64,000 nt of DNA. It comes from Bog-473 sp963788585. GTDB lineage: Bacteria > Actinomycetota > Acidimicrobiia > Acidimicrobiales > RAAP-2. A model generated the notes under the pieces. That model saw nothing but the letters and a program-made list of their open reading frames with translations. It had not been told where the DNA came from and did not search any database. Shown here one piece after another: positions 44,436 through 54,981 of the stretch (the first letter of the stretch is position 1; each line of letters opens with the position of its first letter). The stretch spans positions 2,170,001 to 2,234,000 of the forward strand of contig CAWBHA010000003.1 of NCBI GenBank assembly GCA_963788585.1, read 5' to 3'. The position numbers and the translations under genes were made by a program.

Positions 44436-46817
44436 ATGCAACTGGCCAGCGTTGACGAACTGACCGCCGACAGGACCGTCGACCAGACCGAGGATTCGGG
44501 TCCGGGAAGACGGCGGTCGGCCGGGCACAACGAGCGTCTGCGCTCGATCCTGGTGATCGTGGCCGTCGTCGTCCTGGCGAACGCCCCGTACCTGCTGCAG
44601 CTCTTCAACCCCAACCCGATCAACCAGGTCAGCGGTCTCGGCACGACGGTGCAGCCCGGTCTCCTGCCCGGCCAAGACACGATCGACCCGAACATCGGCT
44701 TCACGGCCCAGGCCCTGGGCCACCGCGCCGCCGTCGACTGGCTGCACGGGCAGGTCCCGTGGTGGAACCCCTACGAAGGCGTCGGTGCGCCGCTGGCCGG
44801 AGAGATGCAATCCGCGGCGTTCTTCCCGCTGGACGCGTTCAACCTCTTGCCCGGGGGGCAGGTCTACTTCCGCATCACGTTGGAGATCGTCGCCGGGATC
44901 GCGACCTACCTCCTCCTGAGACGGTTGACCCGTTCGAACACGGCCGCCGTCGTAGGAGGGATCGCCTTCGGGCTCAACGGCACGATGGCGTGGCTCTTCC
45001 ATGCGCCTGGGAACCCCGTCGCGTTCCTGCCTCTCCTCCTGCTCGGGATCGAATGGGCGCTCGACGGGGCGCGCCTGCACCGGCGCACCGGCTGGGTGCT
45101 CATCGCCGTGGCACTCGCACTCTCCCTCTACGCCGGGTTCCCCGAGATGGCGTTCCTGGACGGCCTTCTCGCCCTCCTCTGGCTCGTCGTGCGGTCGATG
45201 GGGTTGCCGCGCCGCGCCCTGGGCACCCTCGCGCAGAGCGTGGCCATGGGCGTGGGCACCGCCGCGCTGCTGGCCGCACCGATCCTCGTCGCCTTCGTCG
45301 ACTACCTCCCGCATGCCAACGTCGGCGGCCACGCCGGTGCGTTCGGCCACACGTCGCTGAGCCCAAGGACGGCGCTGCCCGCTCAGGTCATGCCGTACCT
45401 GTTCGGGCCGATCTTCGAGTTCTCGAGCGCGCGCTCGCCGGACCTCGCCTCGTTCTGGGGCAGCATCGGCGGGTATTTCGGCGCGGCAGTCTGCCTCTCG
45501 GGCATTGTCGGGCTGGTCGGCCGCCCGTACCGGTCCCTCCGAGTGGCGCTGGGCGCCTGGATCGTCGTCGGCCTCGCCCGGCTGGTCGGTGTGGGGGTGG
45601 CCCTCGACGTCGTCAACGCCATCCCCGGTGTCTCCTCGACGGCGTTCTACCGCTATGCGCCCGCGTCGTGGGAGCTCGCGGTTGTCGTCCTCGCCGCCCT
45701 GGGGCTGGACGACGTGATCCGCCGGTCCGCGTCCCGCCGCATCGTCCTCGGCAGCGGCGCCGTCCTGCTCGCAGCCGTCTTCCTGTGCTGGCGCGCGGCC
45801 GAGCCGGTTCTCCGGTCGCTCCCCCGAGCGCCACAGCAGGGCGATTGGGTGGACGCGTCGGTGCTGTGGGCGCTGATCGTGATCCTCGGCATGGTGGGGC
45901 TCGCGTTGGCTCCAGACGCCGTCGGTCGCGCCACGACGGGCCGCATCCGCATCGGGGCGCTCGCCGCTCTCGTCGTCGTCGACGTCATGGCGATGTTCAT
46001 GACGCCGCAGTTCTCCGCGCCGCGCCAAGCCGTGGTCGATGTCGCGCCGGTGCACTACCTGGCGCGGCATCTGGGCGAACAACGCTTCTACACTCTCGGC
46101 CCACTGTCACCCGACTACGGGTCCTACTACGGTCTGTCGTCGGCCGGGTTGAACGACGTTCCCATCCCCGACGCGTACGGCACGTACGTCGTGCAACGCC
46201 TCGATCCCAACGTGAACCCGACCACCTTCACCGGCACGACGAGGCTCGATCCCACCGGGAGGACGCCGGCCCGGGAGCTCGTCGACCACCTCCGGGCCTA
46301 CGAGGCGGTGGGGGTCAAGTACGTTCTGCTGCCGTCCGGCACGACGTTGCCCGGCGGAGCGTCCCGGCTGCGCACCGTGTTCAGCGACGCCACGACGACG
46401 ATCGTGGCGCTGCCGCACCCGGCCCCGTTGTTCTCCGCCGGCGACCGGGCGTGCTCGGTCCGGGTGACCGGCCAGACGACGGCCGTCGTGAACTGCCGCC
46501 GGCCGTCGGCACTGGTCTACCGGGAGCAGCAGATGCCAGGGTGGCACGCGACGGCCAACGGCCGCCCGCTCGCCGTGCGCACCGACGGCCCGCTCTTCCA
46601 GGCGGTGGACCTGCCCGCCGGTCGGTCGAGCGTCTCCTTTTCCTTCACGCCTCCCTACGCCGCGCTGGCGCTGCTCGCGGGGGCGCTCGGACTCGTCTGT
46701 CTCGTGCTCGCCTGGGCCGCGCCGCGACGACTCTTTCGGCGCGTGCGCCGGCGCCGGTCGCCTGCCCCCGGTCATGGCGTTCGCGGAAGCCACGGGACCG
46801 GCAATGCCCTGACGTAG
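44436..46817 (+). CDS. YfhO-like polytopic membrane protein
   Basis: 793 residues with about 12-13 transmembrane helices. The first loop holds GQDTIDPNIGFTAQALGH and VPWWNPYEGVGAPLAGEMQSAAFFPLD, a pattern of YfhO/GT-C proteins that move or glycosylate lipid-linked sugars. A soluble region follows (about 520-730), with YVLLPSGTTLPGG and MPGWHATANGRPLAV, the typical C-terminal YfhO motif. A final helix and basic tail end it. It is the first gene of a surface-glycan locus; a gap of 113 bp precedes the next gene. Confidence 0.8.
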   Translation: MQLASVDELTADRTVDQTEDSGPGRRRSAGHNERLRSILVIVAVVVLANAPYLLQLFNPNPINQVSGLGTTVQPGLLPGQDTIDPNIGFTAQALGHRAAVDWLHGQVPWWNPYEGVGAPLAGEMQSAAFFPLDAFNLLPGGQVYFRITLEIVAGIATYLLLRRLTRSNTAAVVGGIAFGLNGTMAWLFHAPGNPVAFLPLLLLGIEWALDGARLHRRTGWVLIAVALALSLYAGFPEMAFLDGLLALLWLVVRSMGLPRRALGTLAQSVAMGVGTAALLAAPILVAFVDYLPHANVGGHAGAFGHTSLSPRTALPAQVMPYLFGPIFEFSSARSPDLASFWGSIGGYFGAAVCLSGIVGLVGRPYRSLRVALGAWIVVGLARLVGVGVALDVVNAIPGVSSTAFYRYAPASWELAVVVLAALGLDDVIRRSASRRIVLGSGAVLLAAVFLCWRAAEPVLRSLPRAPQQGDWVDASVLWALIVILGMVGLALAPDAVGRATTGRIRIGALAALVVVDVMAMFMTPQFSAPRQAVVDVAPVHYLARHLGEQRFYTLGPLSPDYGSYYGLSSAGLNDVPIPDAYGTYVVQRLDPNVNPTTFTGTTRLDPTGRTPARELVDHLRAYEAVGVKYVLLPSGTTLPGGASRLRTVFSDATTTIVALPHPAPLFSAGDRACSVRVTGQTTAVVNCRRPSALVYREQQMPGWHATANGRPLAVRTDGPLFQAVDLPAGRSSVSFSFTPPYAALALLAGALGLVCLVLAWAAPRRLFRRVRRRRSPAPGHGVRGSHGTGNALT

Positions 46818-46930
46818 GGTTTTTCCCGCTCGCCGAGGCCTCCAGCCATGGTCGTCCCGAGGGGCTCCGGTCACCCGGGAGCGCGAAATTGGCGGTGCTA
46901 TCCTGCGCTTGTGTTGAAGGGCCGCGCGGC

Positions 46931-49900
46931 ATGAACCGAGCGCGCCACGAGGTGCTTCCCCAGCTCGCTGCGCCCTCGTCCCAGGTCGACGGCATCTTCG
47001 TCGTCGGGATGTTCGCGAGCGGGACCGATCTTCTCGGTGCAGCGCTCTCTGCGTTCGGGCTCCGACGGATCGACAACGGCGCCGAAGGGGCGCACCCGTC
47101 TGCCCTCGCCGGCTTCAACGAGCAACTGCTCACCGCCGCCGACGGTTCGAGGCACGAGGGGCCGCCGGAGGCGGCCCCTCTCGAGCTGGCGCGCACCCTC
47201 GCCGGGTGGGCGGACGAGGCGCGGGAGAAGGTCGAGGCCGCGCTCGCCGCCCGGCCGTCGGGCGCTCCGGCCGGGCCCTGGGTGTGGGACGATCCGCGCC
47301 TCAGCTTCCTCGCACCGTTCTGGGCCGATGTCCTCGGGGTGCGTCCCGCCGTGATCCTGGTCCATCGCAGTCCCGGCCGGCTTGCCCAGGCGGCGCTCCC
47401 GCAGCTCGCAGGCGGGGAGGAGGCGGTCAAGCTCTGGGACCGCTACAACCGTTCGGCGCTGGTCTTGTGTTCGCAGTACCCGTCCCTCGCCGTCCCCTAC
47501 GACGACGTCGTCGGACGTCCGAAGGCGTTACTCGACGAGATCGCGCAATTCCTCGGCGGCCTGGGGGTCGCCGTCGATGGCGACCTGGGTCAGGCCGCCA
47601 CGCTCATCGAGCAGACCGCGCCGGCCCGCGACGACGAGGGGGCGGTCTCGGCCGTCGGTCCGCGGCAGCACACCCTGGACCGCCTCTTGCACGAGCTCGA
47701 CGGCCGGCCCGCCGCCGTCCCCGTCGATGCCAGCGTTCTCGTCGACGTCACGGCCGAGTTCTATGACGCGGACTACTACGGCAGCGCGTACGACCAGTCG
47801 GGTGTGCCGTACTCGCGCAACGAAACCCTCTGGGTTGAGCTCTTCGACCGCATCGGCGGATCCATCGTCAAGACACTCCAACCGGCGAGCGCCCTCGACG
47901 TCGGCTGCGCCGTGGGCATGCTCGTCGAGGCGTTGCGCGCGCGCGGCGTCGACGCCCGCGGGATCGACATCTCCAGCTGGGCGATCGGGCAGGTGCCTCC
48001 CGGGCTCCGGCCCTTCTGCCGGGTCGGGTCCATCACCGACGAGATCGAGGGCCACTACGACCTCATCACCTGCACCGAAGTCCTCGAGCATCTGCCACCG
48101 TCCCTGGTCGAGGCGAGTGTCGGGAATCTGTGCCGGCACGCAGACATGGTGTTGTTCTCGTCCACCCCGGACGACTTCGACGAGCCGACCCACCTAAATG
48201 TCGAGCCGGTCGGCTACTGGGCCCAGCAGTTCCTGCGACACGGTTTCGTGCACGACGTCGACTACGACGCCACGCTCCTCGCCCCGCACGCAATGTTGTT
48301 CCGCCGGGGGGAGACGGACGCGGAGCACCTCGTCGCCGACTACGAGCGCGCGCTGTGGCGCTCGGCGACCCTGCGCGCCGAGCACGACGAGCTCGCCGTC
48401 CGATTCGAGGCGGTCGCCGAGGCGCGGGAGGACCTCTATCGGGACGCGGTCCGCCTGGCCGAGGAGCGGGACAACGCCGAGCGCCGGCGCTCGGCCGAGA
48501 ACCTGGCCGCCTTCGAAACGGTGCGCCGGTACGAGGCGGATCAGCGGCGCCTGGCCGCACTGGTGTCGATGCGAGATGCCGAATTGGAGGCCGTCTACGG
48601 GACCCGCCTCTTCCGGTACGGCGGCACGCTGCGCCGCCTGTACGGCCGGCTACGCGGGCGAGAGGTGGCGACCGGCCCGGCCCCACCGCCCGTTCCGGCG
48701 GCGGTCAACCCGGCGGACGGGAGCTACGAGACCTGGATCGAGATGTTCGACGCGCTCGACGACGAGGGACGACGCCGCATCGAGAGCCACCTGCAGGCAC
48801 TGCCGGAGCGTCCGCGCATCTCCGTCCTCATGCCCGTCTACAACCCGCCGGTCGACCTGCTGCAGGCGGCGATCGAGTCGGTGCGTGAGCAGATCTATCC
48901 GGATTGGGAGCTCTGCATCGCCGACGACTGCTCCACCGATGCGGCGGTTGAGCGAGTGCTCGACGACTACGCAGCCACCGATCCGCGCATCGTGGTCGTG
49001 CACCGCACCGAGAACGGCCACATCTCGGCCGCCTCGAACTCTGCGCTTGCCTTGGCGTCGGGGCGCTGGGTGGCCCTGTTGGATCACGACGACCTGTTGG
49101 CGCCGCATGCGCTGGCCCTGGTGGCGGTGGCACTGGCGGAGCATCCCGACGCGGCGATGGTCTACAGCGACGAGGACAAGATCGACGAGGCGGGACAGCG
49201 GCGTGACCCCTTCTTCAAGCCCGACTTCGATCCCTTGCTGCTCACGGGCCAGAACTTCGTCAGCCATCTGTCCGCCTTCCGCAAGGACCTGGTGGACCAC
49301 GCCGGGGGGTACCGCGAGGGGTACGAAGGCAGCCAGGACTGGGACCTCACCCTGCGGGTCAGCGAGCTCGTGTCGGCGTCGCAGGTCGTGCACATCCCTC
49401 ATGTCCTGTACCACTGGCGCGTGCACGCGAGCTCGACGGCGGCACTCGTGTCCGCCAAGCCGTACGCCGTTGACGCGGGCGGCGCGCCGTGGCCGATCAC
49501 CTGGAGCGGACCGGGCGTGGCGGCCAGGTGACGCGGATCGGCAAGTCGGGTCACAACCGGGTGGCCTGGGCACTGCCCGACCCGGCACCCCGGGTCAGCA
49601 TCGTGGTCCCGACACGCGACGGCCGGCTCCTGCAGCGGTGCATCGACAGCGTGCTGGCCTTGACCCAGTACCCCGACTTCGAGGTGGTGGTCATCGACAA
49701 CTCCAGCGAGTCGCTGCCCACGTTGCAGTACCTCCAGGGTTACGACGACCGGCTTCGGGTCCTGCGGGACGAGCGGCCGTTCAACTACGCGGAACTGAAC
49801 AACGCCGCGGTGCAGCGCTCCGCCGGCGAAGTCGTGTGCCTCCTCAACGACGACACCGAGATCATCTCCGGTGAGTGGCTCACGGAGATGGTGAGCCAGG

Positions 49901-50442
49901 TGATGCAGCCGGGCGTCGGCGCCGTCGGCGCCAAGCTGTACTACGACGAGTCCCGGATCCAACACGCCGGGGTCGTCCTGGGCGTCTACGGCGTGGCCGG
50001 TCACGCATTCCGCATGTTCGATCGCCTGTCACCCGGATACTTCGGCAACCTCCAGCTGGCGCACCGGATGTCCGCCGTGACGGCGGCGTGCGCCGTCGTG
50101 CGCCGGGAGGCCTGGGACCAGGTGGGAGGGTTCGACGAGAAGAACCTGCCGATCGCCTTCAACGACATCGACTTCTGCCTTCGCCTCCGCGAAGCCGGGT
50201 GGGAGGTCGTCTGGACCCCCTACGCCGAGCTCTACCATCACGAGTCCACCAGTCGCGGACTGGACACCATCGGCCCTCGGGCGGCGGCCTTCGCCCGGGA
50301 GGTCGGGTACATGGAGACGCGTTGGGGATTCGACGGCCTGCGCAGCGATCCCTACTACAACCCCAATCTCTCGCTCGACGCGGAGAACTACACGCTGGCC
50401 TGGCCGCCGCGGGTCCCCCTGGTGCCCGATCCGCCCGGGTGA
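46931..50442 (+). CDS. Sulfotransferase-like/methyltransferase/double GT2 protein, frameshifted
   Basis: Very large glycan enzyme, about 1170 residues after correcting one indel. Domains: sulfotransferase-like (1-235: VVGMFASGTDLLGAAL, ILVHRSPGRLAQA), SAM methyltransferase (about 270-460: ALDVGCAVGMLVEAL, CTEVLEHLPPS), a helical linker (470-560), GT2 domain A (from 627: PRISVLMPVYNPPVDLLQ, LLDHDDLL, YSDEDKID) and GT2 domain B (from 886: PRVSIVVPTRDGRLLQ, NDDTEIIS). The frame from 46931 goes wrong at about 49480 and ends at 49531; domain B continues in another frame from about 49483 to 50442. One missing C in GGGCGG near 49481 would rejoin them (DAGRRAVADHLERTG). In family relatives the two GT2 domains are joined just like this. 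Confidence 0.82.
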
Positions 50443-50465
50443 CCGGGTAACCGGCGTGCGGTGAG

Positions 50466-51413
50466 TCAGGCCGTCGCCAGGAGCTGACGGAGATCGGCGA
50501 CGGGCCGGGCGGGATCGCCGTAGTGCGTGTCGGCGTAGCGTCGCCCCGCTTCTGACGCGATGGACCGGTTGGCCGGGTCCCGCAGGTGCGCAACGGCGGA
50601 CACGAGTTCGCCCGGGTCGCCGAAGCTCGCCCCGCCCCCGGCTGCGGCGTGCGCGACGGCGGGTCCCGCCCCGGCGGGGACGACGATCGGCGTGCCGAAC
50701 CGGAGGGACTCCACGCACTCACGTGCGATTTGCCGACCCGGTGCAAGATCGACGCACACGTTCGCGTGGGCAACGAGCCGCCAGAGGTCCATGCGGGTGT
50801 CCACCGGGACCATGCCCCGCAGCGCGCTGCCCTTCCACGCCCACGCCGCGGCATCCTCGACCACGACGACGTCGTCGTCGTCGAAGGCCCCGCCGATCCA
50901 CGCCGCCGGCGGCGGTGGATCGTCGTGCCGACCCGATCGGTCCGACAGCACGAGCTGGTATCCGGTGAACCCGAAGCCATGGTGCCGGTGCCGTTGGGCC
51001 AGCGGGTTGACGGCGACGTGCACCTCGACCGACGGTTCGCCCCCGGCGTCCGCCTCGGGCACGAGGCGCAGCGGTCGGGCGGCCGGAAGGCGTCCCTCGC
51101 CGTCCGCCGACAGCGTGAAGACGGCGCGTGGTCGGACCGCCGCGAGCATCGTCGCGACCGGCGCGCTCAGCTCGTCGGCCACCACGAGCTGGCCGGGGCC
51201 GAGGTGCTTCGGCCACTGCAGACCGTCGCCCTCGCCGATGGCCTCGAGGTCGAACGCCCCGTCCGGTTGGCGCCCCCCGTCCCTTCCGGGCACGAGCACG
51301 GTCACCGGACCACAGCGGGACGCGGCGCCGGCGACGGCGCGGGCGACGTAGGACAGTTCCCCGCTGCGGTCGTGCCAGTGGCGCCCGACGACGACAGTGC
51401 CGCGGTCGCTCAT
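50466..51413 (-). CDS. Glycosyltransferase-like protein (GT-B C-terminal pattern)
   Basis: 315 residues. The C-terminal half has HANVCVDLAPGRQIARECVESLRFGTPIVVPAGAGPAVAHA and GDPGELVSAVAHL, the donor-site pattern of GT-B family 1/4 glycosyltransferases. The N-terminal half is diverged and lacks the usual Gly-rich start. No signal peptide. It precedes the GT2 gene by 58 bp in the leftward direction, so both likely form one operon. Donor and acceptor are unknown. Confidence 0.65.
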   Translation of the reverse strand: MSDRGTVVVGRHWHDRSGELSYVARAVAGAASRCGPVTVLVPGRDGGRQPDGAFDLEAIGEGDGLQWPKHLGPGQLVVADELSAPVATMLAAVRPRAVFTLSADGEGRLPAARPLRLVPEADAGGEPSVEVHVAVNPLAQRHRHHGFGFTGYQLVLSDRSGRHDDPPPPAAWIGGAFDDDDVVVVEDAAAWAWKGSALRGMVPVDTRMDLWRLVAHANVCVDLAPGRQIARECVESLRFGTPIVVPAGAGPAVAHAAAGGGASFGDPGELVSAVAHLRDPANRSIASEAGRRYADTHYGDPARPVADLRQLLATA

Positions 51414-51471
51414 GCCCGGCGGTCGACCGGTGGGTCGATCGTTCGCCGCAGGTGTTCGACCTTTTTCGCGC

Positions 51472-53196
51472 TTATGTGCTCAGGGTCGCGTACCACTGGT
51501 TCCACGTCTCCTCTTCCTCGGGCGCGGCCAGACCGCAGGACGGGTCGGCGCGAGTGAGGTGCGGGTTGAGGTAGGGGTCGCGAGACGCAATGTACTCCCG
51601 CCACCGATCGACGAAGTTGACGATGTCGCCCACGCCGCCGGCCGTTCCGCGGCTCGGCGACTCGTGATGGAGCAGCTCGGCTGCCGGCTCGAAGAGGGTC
51701 CGGTAGCCGGCGGCGGCGGCGCGCAGGCAGTAGTCCACGTCATTGAGGTCGACGCCGAGTGTTTCGTCGAAGCCCCCGAGCAGGTCGAACACCTCGCGTC
51801 GCGTGGCCAGGCAGGCACCGGTGACCGCCGCACACTCGCGGGTCACCGTGGCCATGTTGAGGTAGCCCGGTGCCTCGGCGGGGAGGCCCACCAGGGGATG
51901 GCCGGCGGCCCCGGTCAGACCGACGACCAGCCCGCAGTGCTGGAGGCGCCGGTCGGGATAGAGCAGGCGCGCACCGGCGGCCGCGACGTCGGGCCGGAGC
52001 GCCTGGCCGCACAACGCCGCCAGCCAACCCTCCCGGTGCGCCTCGATGTCGTTGTTCAAGAAGACCAGCACGTCCCCCCCGGCGACTCGAGCGCCGGCGT
52101 TGTTGAGCTGCGCCCAGTTGAAAGGGCGAGCATCACGGAGGACCCGGACGCCGGGTCGGGCGCCGAGGAGCTCGACGAGCGTCGCGGTCTCGGGATCGGA
52201 CGAACCGTTGTCGATCAGCACGAGCTCCGGCGACTGGCCGCGCGTGGTCGCGGTGACGGAGTCGACACAGGTCCGTAGGAGGCGCGGCTCGTCCCGGAAG
52301 GGGATCAGGATGCTGACCGTCGTGCCGCCCGGGACCGGCCATCGCACGCGGAGGGCGCCCGGCGCTCCCGCGACCACGATCGCCGCCTCGTCCCGGCGGC
52401 GGACGGCTTCGTCGAGGTAGGGCTGGCCCGGGCGCGGCGCACGAGGACCTTCCGTCCCCCCATGACAGAGCACCTCGGCGACGTGGACGACGGTGTCGGC
52501 CAGCTCGCAGGCCCACAGCGTGAACTCGTGTTCGGCCGCCGCGGCGTCGGAAGCGGTGAGCGGCGGGATTCGTCGCGCCACATCCGCGCCGACCACGACC
52601 GGTCCCCCCAGGTAGCCCGAGCAGAGCTGGAAGTCGGGGGAGTACTCAGGCTTGAGGCGGGGCGCCGCGAAACCGCCGGCCGCGGTGCCCTGGTCCTCGT
52701 CCGCGTAGACGACCGCATCAGGCTTCGTGGCGCCACCCAGCGCCGCCACGGCGTCGGGGACCCACCGGTCGCCCGGGTGGACCAGGGCGACGGGGACCTC
52801 GTCGCACCCGGCGAGCGCCTGCCCCAGTTGCGCGCCCCCCGTGCTGCGGTCGGGCACGCCGAGGGTCCGGAGGCGGCGCCGGACCGCCCGGCGCCTTGCC
52901 CCGACGAGCTCCTCGATCTCGGGGAGTCGCGACTCGGGTGCCACGATGCGCAGCGTCCAGGCCTTGCTCGTCTGGTGCCGCAGGCCGTCGAGCGTGACGC
53001 GCAGCGCCGCCGCGGGTGCATCGCCCACGAGCAGGATCAGGCCGAGGGTCGGGCCGCCCAGCCGCGCTCCACGCGCCGGCCGCCTGAGGCGCCGTTCCTC
53101 GCGCCGGAGGATCCACGCCGAGTAGGCGCCGGGGTCCTGCGCGACGTCCGGAGGGAGGGGTGGCGGCTCCCTCGGTGCGAAGAGGACCCGCGGCAC
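51472..53196 (-). CDS. Family 2 glycosyltransferase
   Basis: 574 residues. The C-terminal GT2 domain (about 290-540) has TVSILIPFRDEPRLLRTCV, LVLIDNGSSDPETATL, LVFLNNDIEAHREGW and GGFDETLGVDLNDVDYCLRAA, with the NND metal site and the ED-like acceptor-side acids. Residues about 50-260 resemble a second, degenerate GT2 domain (VYADEDQGT, LKPEYSPDF), as in rhamnan-type bifunctional transferases. It is oriented against the large GT gene and is part of the same surface-glycan locus. Confidence 0.85.
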   Translation of the reverse strand: MPRVLFAPREPPPLPPDVAQDPGAYSAWILRREERRLRRPARGARLGGPTLGLILLVGDAPAAALRVTLDGLRHQTSKAWTLRIVAPESRLPEIEELVGARRRAVRRRLRTLGVPDRSTGGAQLGQALAGCDEVPVALVHPGDRWVPDAVAALGGATKPDAVVYADEDQGTAAGGFAAPRLKPEYSPDFQLCSGYLGGPVVVGADVARRIPPLTASDAAAAEHEFTLWACELADTVVHVAEVLCHGGTEGPRAPRPGQPYLDEAVRRRDEAAIVVAGAPGALRVRWPVPGGTTVSILIPFRDEPRLLRTCVDSVTATTRGQSPELVLIDNGSSDPETATLVELLGARPGVRVLRDARPFNWAQLNNAGARVAGGDVLVFLNNDIEAHREGWLAALCGQALRPDVAAAGARLLYPDRRLQHCGLVVGLTGAAGHPLVGLPAEAPGYLNMATVTRECAAVTGACLATRREVFDLLGGFDETLGVDLNDVDYCLRAAAAGYRTLFEPAAELLHHESPSRGTAGGVGDIVNFVDRWREYIASRDPYLNPHLTRADPSCGLAAPEEEETWNQWYATLST

Positions 53197-53272
53197 GCTG
53201 GCAATCTAGTGGACATCCTTGCCGGATTTGGCTTATTGGCGCAGGTCAACGTGGACCTGACACGATGCGCCC

Positions 53273-54361
53273 GTGGGGATCTCCGACCGCCTGCTCATGG
53301 GACCGGGGCCGTCCAATCCGTACCCTGAAGTCACGATGGCGCTGGCGGGACCCGTGCTCGGCCACCTCGATCCGCAGTTCCTGGCGATGCTCGACGACAC
53401 GAACGACCGGCTGCGCCGAGTCTACGCGACCTCCAACGGGCTGACACTGCCGATCAGTGGGACCGGATCGGCCGGCATGGAGGCCTCCTTCGTCAACTTC
53501 GTTCGGCCCGGTGACCCCGTCGTCGTGGGGGTCAACGGCGTGTTCGGCGAGCGGATGTGCGAGGTCGCATCCCGGCTGGGCGCCGAGGTCGTCCGCGTCG
53601 AGGCCGAGTGGGGCACGCCGGTCGAGCCCGAGCACCTGCTGGCCGCCCACCCCGCGCCGTCGGTGATCGCCGTCGTGCACGCCGAGACGTCGACGGGGGT
53701 GCGGAACGAGATCGAGCCGCTCGGCCGGGGCAAGGGCGACGCGTTGCTCCTGGTGGACATGGTGACGTCGCTCGGGGGGATCGAGGTCGCGGTCGACGCC
53801 TGGGCGGTCGACATCGCCTACAGCGGGACCCAGAAGTGCCTGGGGGTCCCTCCCGGCCTGGCCCCGCTGACCGTCTCGGATCGGGCCCTGGGCCGCCTGG
53901 TGGAGCGCCCGCCGAGCTGGTATTTCGACCTCAACCTGCTGGCGCGTTACGTCAACGACGCCGCGGCAGGCGGTCGGGTCTACCACCACACGGCGCCCGT
54001 CTCCATGGTTGCCGCCCTCCACGCCGGGCTCGGCTCCCTGCTCGACGAGGGGATCGAGGCCGTGCGCGTCCGTCACGCCGAGTGCGGGCGGCTGCTGCAG
54101 GACGGGTTGACCGCTCTCGGCCTCGAACTGTTCGTCTCGCCGCCGTTCCGGCTTCCACAGCTCACCACCGTCTGGGTGCCCGACGGGGTCGACGAGGCCG
54201 CGGTCCGCCACGCGTTGCTCGGCACCTACGGGATCGAGATCGGCGCAGGCGCCGGCCGTTTGTCCGGCCGCATCTGGAGGATCGGTTGCATGGGCCACAC
54301 GGCCCGCCGCCGGAACGTGCTTGCGCTGCTCGGCGCTCTGGGCGAGGTGCTGGGCGGATGA
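53273..54361 (+). CDS. Class V aminotransferase (alanine-glyoxylate type)
   Basis: PLP enzyme of the serine-pyruvate/alanine-glyoxylate group, 362 residues. MGPGPSNPYPEV opens the fold, HLDPQFLAMLDDTNDRLR follows. SGTGSAGMEASFVN binds the phosphate, LVDMVTSLGGIEVAVDAW contains the pyridine-binding Asp, and the PLP lysine is in AYSGTQKCLG near residue 188. The GTG start lies 75 bp from the divergent GT2 gene. It overlaps the acetyltransferase start by 4 nt. Substrates are not defined. Confidence 0.93.
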   Translation: MGISDRLLMGPGPSNPYPEVTMALAGPVLGHLDPQFLAMLDDTNDRLRRVYATSNGLTLPISGTGSAGMEASFVNFVRPGDPVVVGVNGVFGERMCEVASRLGAEVVRVEAEWGTPVEPEHLLAAHPAPSVIAVVHAETSTGVRNEIEPLGRGKGDALLLVDMVTSLGGIEVAVDAWAVDIAYSGTQKCLGVPPGLAPLTVSDRALGRLVERPPSWYFDLNLLARYVNDAAAGGRVYHHTAPVSMVAALHAGLGSLLDEGIEAVRVRHAECGRLLQDGLTALGLELFVSPPFRLPQLTTVWVPDGVDEAAVRHALLGTYGIEIGAGAGRLSGRIWRIGCMGHTARRRNVLALLGALGEVLGG

Positions 54362-54978
54362 GCGCAGCGCGGGCGGTCCGTCACGCGCCGCTGGAGCTGC
54401 GCGGCAAGCGGGTGCTCCTGCGCTCGCTCACCGAGGACGACTTTCCCGCCTGGCACGAAGTGCGGTCCCGCTGCGCCGACTGGCTGTTGCGCTGGGAGCC
54501 ACGGCCCAAAGGCGCCCCCGTCCCGTCCGAGGACCGCCCGAGCTTCGCGGCCCGCTGTGGCATCCGTGAGCGCGAGCGCCATCTCGGTACGGGGTACGGG
54601 TTCGGGATCTTCGCCGGCGAACGCTTCGCCGGCGAGGTGACGTTGTCCTCGATCCAGCGCGGGCCGTTCCAGAGCGCGTTCATCGGCTATTGGATCGACG
54701 AGGCGATGGCGGGACAGGGGCTGGTGCCCGAGGCGGTGGTGGTGACCCTGCGGTTCGCCTTCGAGGCCATCTCGCTCCATCGTGTCGAGATCTCGATCAT
54801 CCCGCGCAACCTCCCCAGCCGGCGAGTCGTCGAGAAGCTGGGGATCCGGGAGGAGGGCGTGGCACAGCGATTCCTCGAGATCGACGGGGTGTGGGAGGAC
54901 CACGTGCGCTACGCCATCACGGCGGAGGAGTGGGCCGTCCGGCAATCCGCGCTGGCTTCGGAGTGGCTCGGAGGCTGA
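54358..54978 (+). CDS. GNAT acetyltransferase (RimJ/RimL type)
   Basis: 206-residue acetyltransferase related to RimJ/RimL, which acetylate N-termini of ribosomal proteins. It has LRSLTEDDFPAWHEVRSRC at the start, GEVTLSSIQRGPFQSAFIGYWIDEAMAGQG (acetyl-CoA loop) and IIPRNLPSRRVVEKLGIREEG. It is coupled to the aminotransferase through an ATGA overlap. It is convergent with the epimerase gene with only 3 bp between stops. Confidence 0.9.
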   Translation: MSAARAVRHAPLELRGKRVLLRSLTEDDFPAWHEVRSRCADWLLRWEPRPKGAPVPSEDRPSFAARCGIRERERHLGTGYGFGIFAGERFAGEVTLSSIQRGPFQSAFIGYWIDEAMAGQGLVPEAVVVTLRFAFEAISLHRVEISIIPRNLPSRRVVEKLGIREEGVAQRFLEIDGVWEDHVRYAITAEEWAVRQSALASEWLGG

Positions 54979-54981
54979 GCC

